Shown here piece by piece: positions 62,582 to 64,000 of a stretch of 64,000 nucleotides of DNA (position 1 is its first letter; every line of letters starts with the position of its first letter). The stretch covers positions 62,001 to 126,000 of the forward strand of contig DAONTI010000005.1 of the NCBI GenBank assembly GCA_035411585.1, given 5' to 3'. The DNA is from MWDV01 sp002070715. GTDB taxonomy: Bacteria; Verrucomicrobiota; Verrucomicrobiia; Limisphaerales; MWDV01. The position numbers and the translations under genes were made by a program. Under the pieces are notes generated by a model, which saw only the letters and a list, made by a program, of their open reading frames with translations, was not told where the DNA came from and made no database searches.

Positions 62582-64000
62582 ATGATTGGGTTTATTGTCA
62601 AAAAAATCATCGGGTCAAAGAACGATCGCGAGGTGAAGCGCCTCCGGCCGCTCGTGGCCCGCATTAATGAAATCGAAGCGGGTCTGCAATCGCTCCCGGA
62701 CGATGCGCTGCGCCAAAAAACCGCCGAGTGGAAGGCGCAATTGACGGCCATCACGGACCCGGCCGAATTGGCGAAAGCGTTGGACGACCTGTTGCCGGAA
62801 GCCTTTGCGGTGGTGAAAAACACCTGCCGCCGGCTGACGGACCGGCGGGCGGAGGTTCAAGTGCGCGGACACGCCATCCTCTGGGAAATGATTCCCTTTG
62901 ACGTGCAATTGATCGGCGGCATCGCCCTGCACCAAGGCAAGATTGCGGAAATGGCCACGGGCGAGGGCAAGACCCTGGTGGCCACCATGCCGGTGTATCT
63001 CAACGCGCTCGCCGGACGCGGCACGCACGTGGTGACGGTGAACGATTATCTGGCCGCCCGCGACAGCGAATGGATGGGGGCGATCTACACGTTTCTCGGG
63101 CTGACGGTGGGGTGCATCCTGCATGACCAGCCCCCGGCGGTGCGTCGCCAGCAGTATTACTGCGACATCACCTACGGCACGAACGCCGAGTTCGGGTTCG
63201 ACTACCTGCGCGATAACGGCATGGCCATCCGCAAGGAAGAACAGGTCCAGCGCGGACATCATTACGCCATCGTGGACGAGGTGGATTCGATCCTGATTGA
63301 CGAGGCCCGCACGCCGCTGATCATCAGCGGGCCCGCCGTGCGCACCTTTGACGAGCAATATCCCCAGTGGAAACAACCGGTTGAGGCGGTGGTCCGCGCC
63401 CAGGAACGGCTCTGCGCCCGGTTTCTTTCCGAAGCCCAGGCACTGATCCAAAAACTGCATCCAACTGACGGCTCAAATCCTGACAATCCGGAAATCCTCG
63501 AGGGCGAAATCGGTTTGCTGCTTTACCGGGTGAAGATGGGCCAGCCCAAGTCCGCCGGGTTGCTGCGGTTGCTGGAAGACCCGGAGAATTTGCGGTTGAT
63601 GAACCGGGCCGAACTGGAGCTGCACAAGGACCAGAAAAAGGTGGAACTCTACCGGCAGAAGGAGGAGTTGTTCTTCGCCATGGACGAGAAAAGCCATGAA
63701 GCGGACCTGACGGAGAAAGGCCGCAATTTCATGAGCCCGAAGGACCCCGAGGCCTTTATGATGCCGGACATCACGCTGGCATTGCACGAGATTGACACCG
63801 CCCCCGATCTGGACGCCCGGCAGCGGATGGAGGCCAAGACCAAGCTGCAACAGGAATTCGAGACCAAGGCGCAGAAGATCCACGCCATCTCCCAGTTGCT
63901 CAAGGCGTATTGTCTATACGAAAAGGACGTCGAATACGTGGTCCAGGACAACAAGGTTATCATCGTGGATGAACACACGGGACGGCTGATGATCGGACGG
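62582..64000 (+). CDS. secA: Protein translocase ATPase SecA, N-terminal part (runs off the window)
   Basis: The frame is open from ATG 62582 to the last base, 473 codons with no stop. MIGFIVKKIIGSKNDREVKR starts the protein; the Walker A region is EMATGEGKTLVATMPVYLNA and Walker B/DEAD-like is AIVDEVDSILIDEARTPL. VVTVNDYLAARDSEWMG and YGTNAEFGFDYLRDN are also SecA hallmarks. The preprotein cross-linking region contains a long charged insert (about residues 260-440) before VIIVDEHTGRLMIGR, as in Bacteroidetes and Verrucomicrobia SecA. It drives Sec export at the inner membrane. The helical scaffold and C-terminus lie beyond the window. Confidence 0.93.
   Translation, partial: MIGFIVKKIIGSKNDREVKRLRPLVARINEIEAGLQSLPDDALRQKTAEWKAQLTAITDPAELAKALDDLLPEAFAVVKNTCRRLTDRRAEVQVRGHAILWEMIPFDVQLIGGIALHQGKIAEMATGEGKTLVATMPVYLNALAGRGTHVVTVNDYLAARDSEWMGAIYTFLGLTVGCILHDQPPAVRRQQYYCDITYGTNAEFGFDYLRDNGMAIRKEEQVQRGHHYAIVDEVDSILIDEARTPLIISGPAVRTFDEQYPQWKQPVEAVVRAQERLCARFLSEAQALIQKLHPTDGSNPDNPEILEGEIGLLLYRVKMGQPKSAGLLRLLEDPENLRLMNRAELELHKDQKKVELYRQKEELFFAMDEKSHEADLTEKGRNFMSPKDPEAFMMPDITLALHEIDTAPDLDARQRMEAKTKLQQEFETKAQKIHAISQLLKAYCLYEKDVEYVVQDNKVIIVDEHTGRLMIGR

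Noticed and set aside
61534..62823. Overlapping minus-strand frame around the DMT transporter and the secA start
   Set aside because: The DMT frame has clear membrane helices; the alternative has low-complexity Arg/Gly content and crosses into secA.

Overview
The window is GC-rich, densely coded chromosomal DNA. The gene content suggests a free-living or host-associated member of the Verrucomicrobiota (Limisphaerales/Pedosphaera-like). This is inferred from Tat-targeted Gfo/Idh/MocA oxidoreductases, neutral-ceramidase-like secreted enzymes, a PEP-CTERM protein, large secreted proteins with divergent C-terminal sandwich domains, a glutaminyl-tRNA synthetase, and many short palindromic repeats. 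No 16S rRNA is present, so the assignment is not proven.

Region by region. 1-9.0 kb: a complete Wsp-type chemosensory operon (receptor end, CheW, CheR-TPR, Cys-rich CheW, CheA-REC, CheB). The last gene carries a WspR-like receiver fused to a hybrid histidine kinase instead of a GGDEF domain. 9.0-13.4 kb: an S66 LD-carboxypeptidase, then a convergent pair made of a secreted subtilase and an overlapping PEP-CTERM protein. 13.4-17.0 kb: accessory DNA with hypothetical genes, a divergent FKBP-like gene, a REP-like palindrome, a candidate integron attC site with a cassette-like gene, and two copies of an approximately 120-bp promoter-bearing module. 17.0-22.0 kb: aldo/keto reductase, thpR, a ceramidase-like gene bracketed by 65-70-bp direct repeats and gene fragments, and an oxidoreductase. 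22.0-31.2 kb: glnS, a second oxidoreductase, a LysM protein, purA, uppS, a lipoprotein and a Tat-targeted PLP aminotransferase. 31.3-36.5 kb: tRNA-Thr, an isolated PduS-like and BMC-T shell-protein pair, a decayed RHS gene with a small overlapping partner, and a dense repeat field.

36.5-45.5 kb: a second ceramidase-like enzyme, a phosphodiesterase-superfamily enzyme, argG, a PDZ protein, a cupin/phosphomannose-isomerase-like protein, leuD and an MFS transporter. 45.8-51.5 kb: a full MacAB-TolC-type export operon whose adaptor ends in an EF-hand. 51.5-58.2 kb: a NagZ-like GH3 enzyme, a secreted protein, a large clan-A glycoside hydrolase, and a type II restriction-modification pair. 58.4-64.0 kb: mnmA preceded by a tiny overlapping ORF, two ABC-2 permeases without an ATPase, a DMT exporter, and the first 473 codons of secA, which runs off the window.

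Working together, the Wsp-type genes should form a surface-sensing phosphorelay. The ceramidase-like, GH, oxidoreductase and aminotransferase genes point to polysaccharide or glycolipid scavenging and sugar conversion in the cell envelope. argG, leuD, purA, uppS, glnS, mnmA and secA are housekeeping genes. The strongest candidates for something little described are the kinase-output Wsp variant, the stand-alone PduS/BMC-T redox pair, and the promoter-module/attC-like arrangement at 13.4-17 kb.
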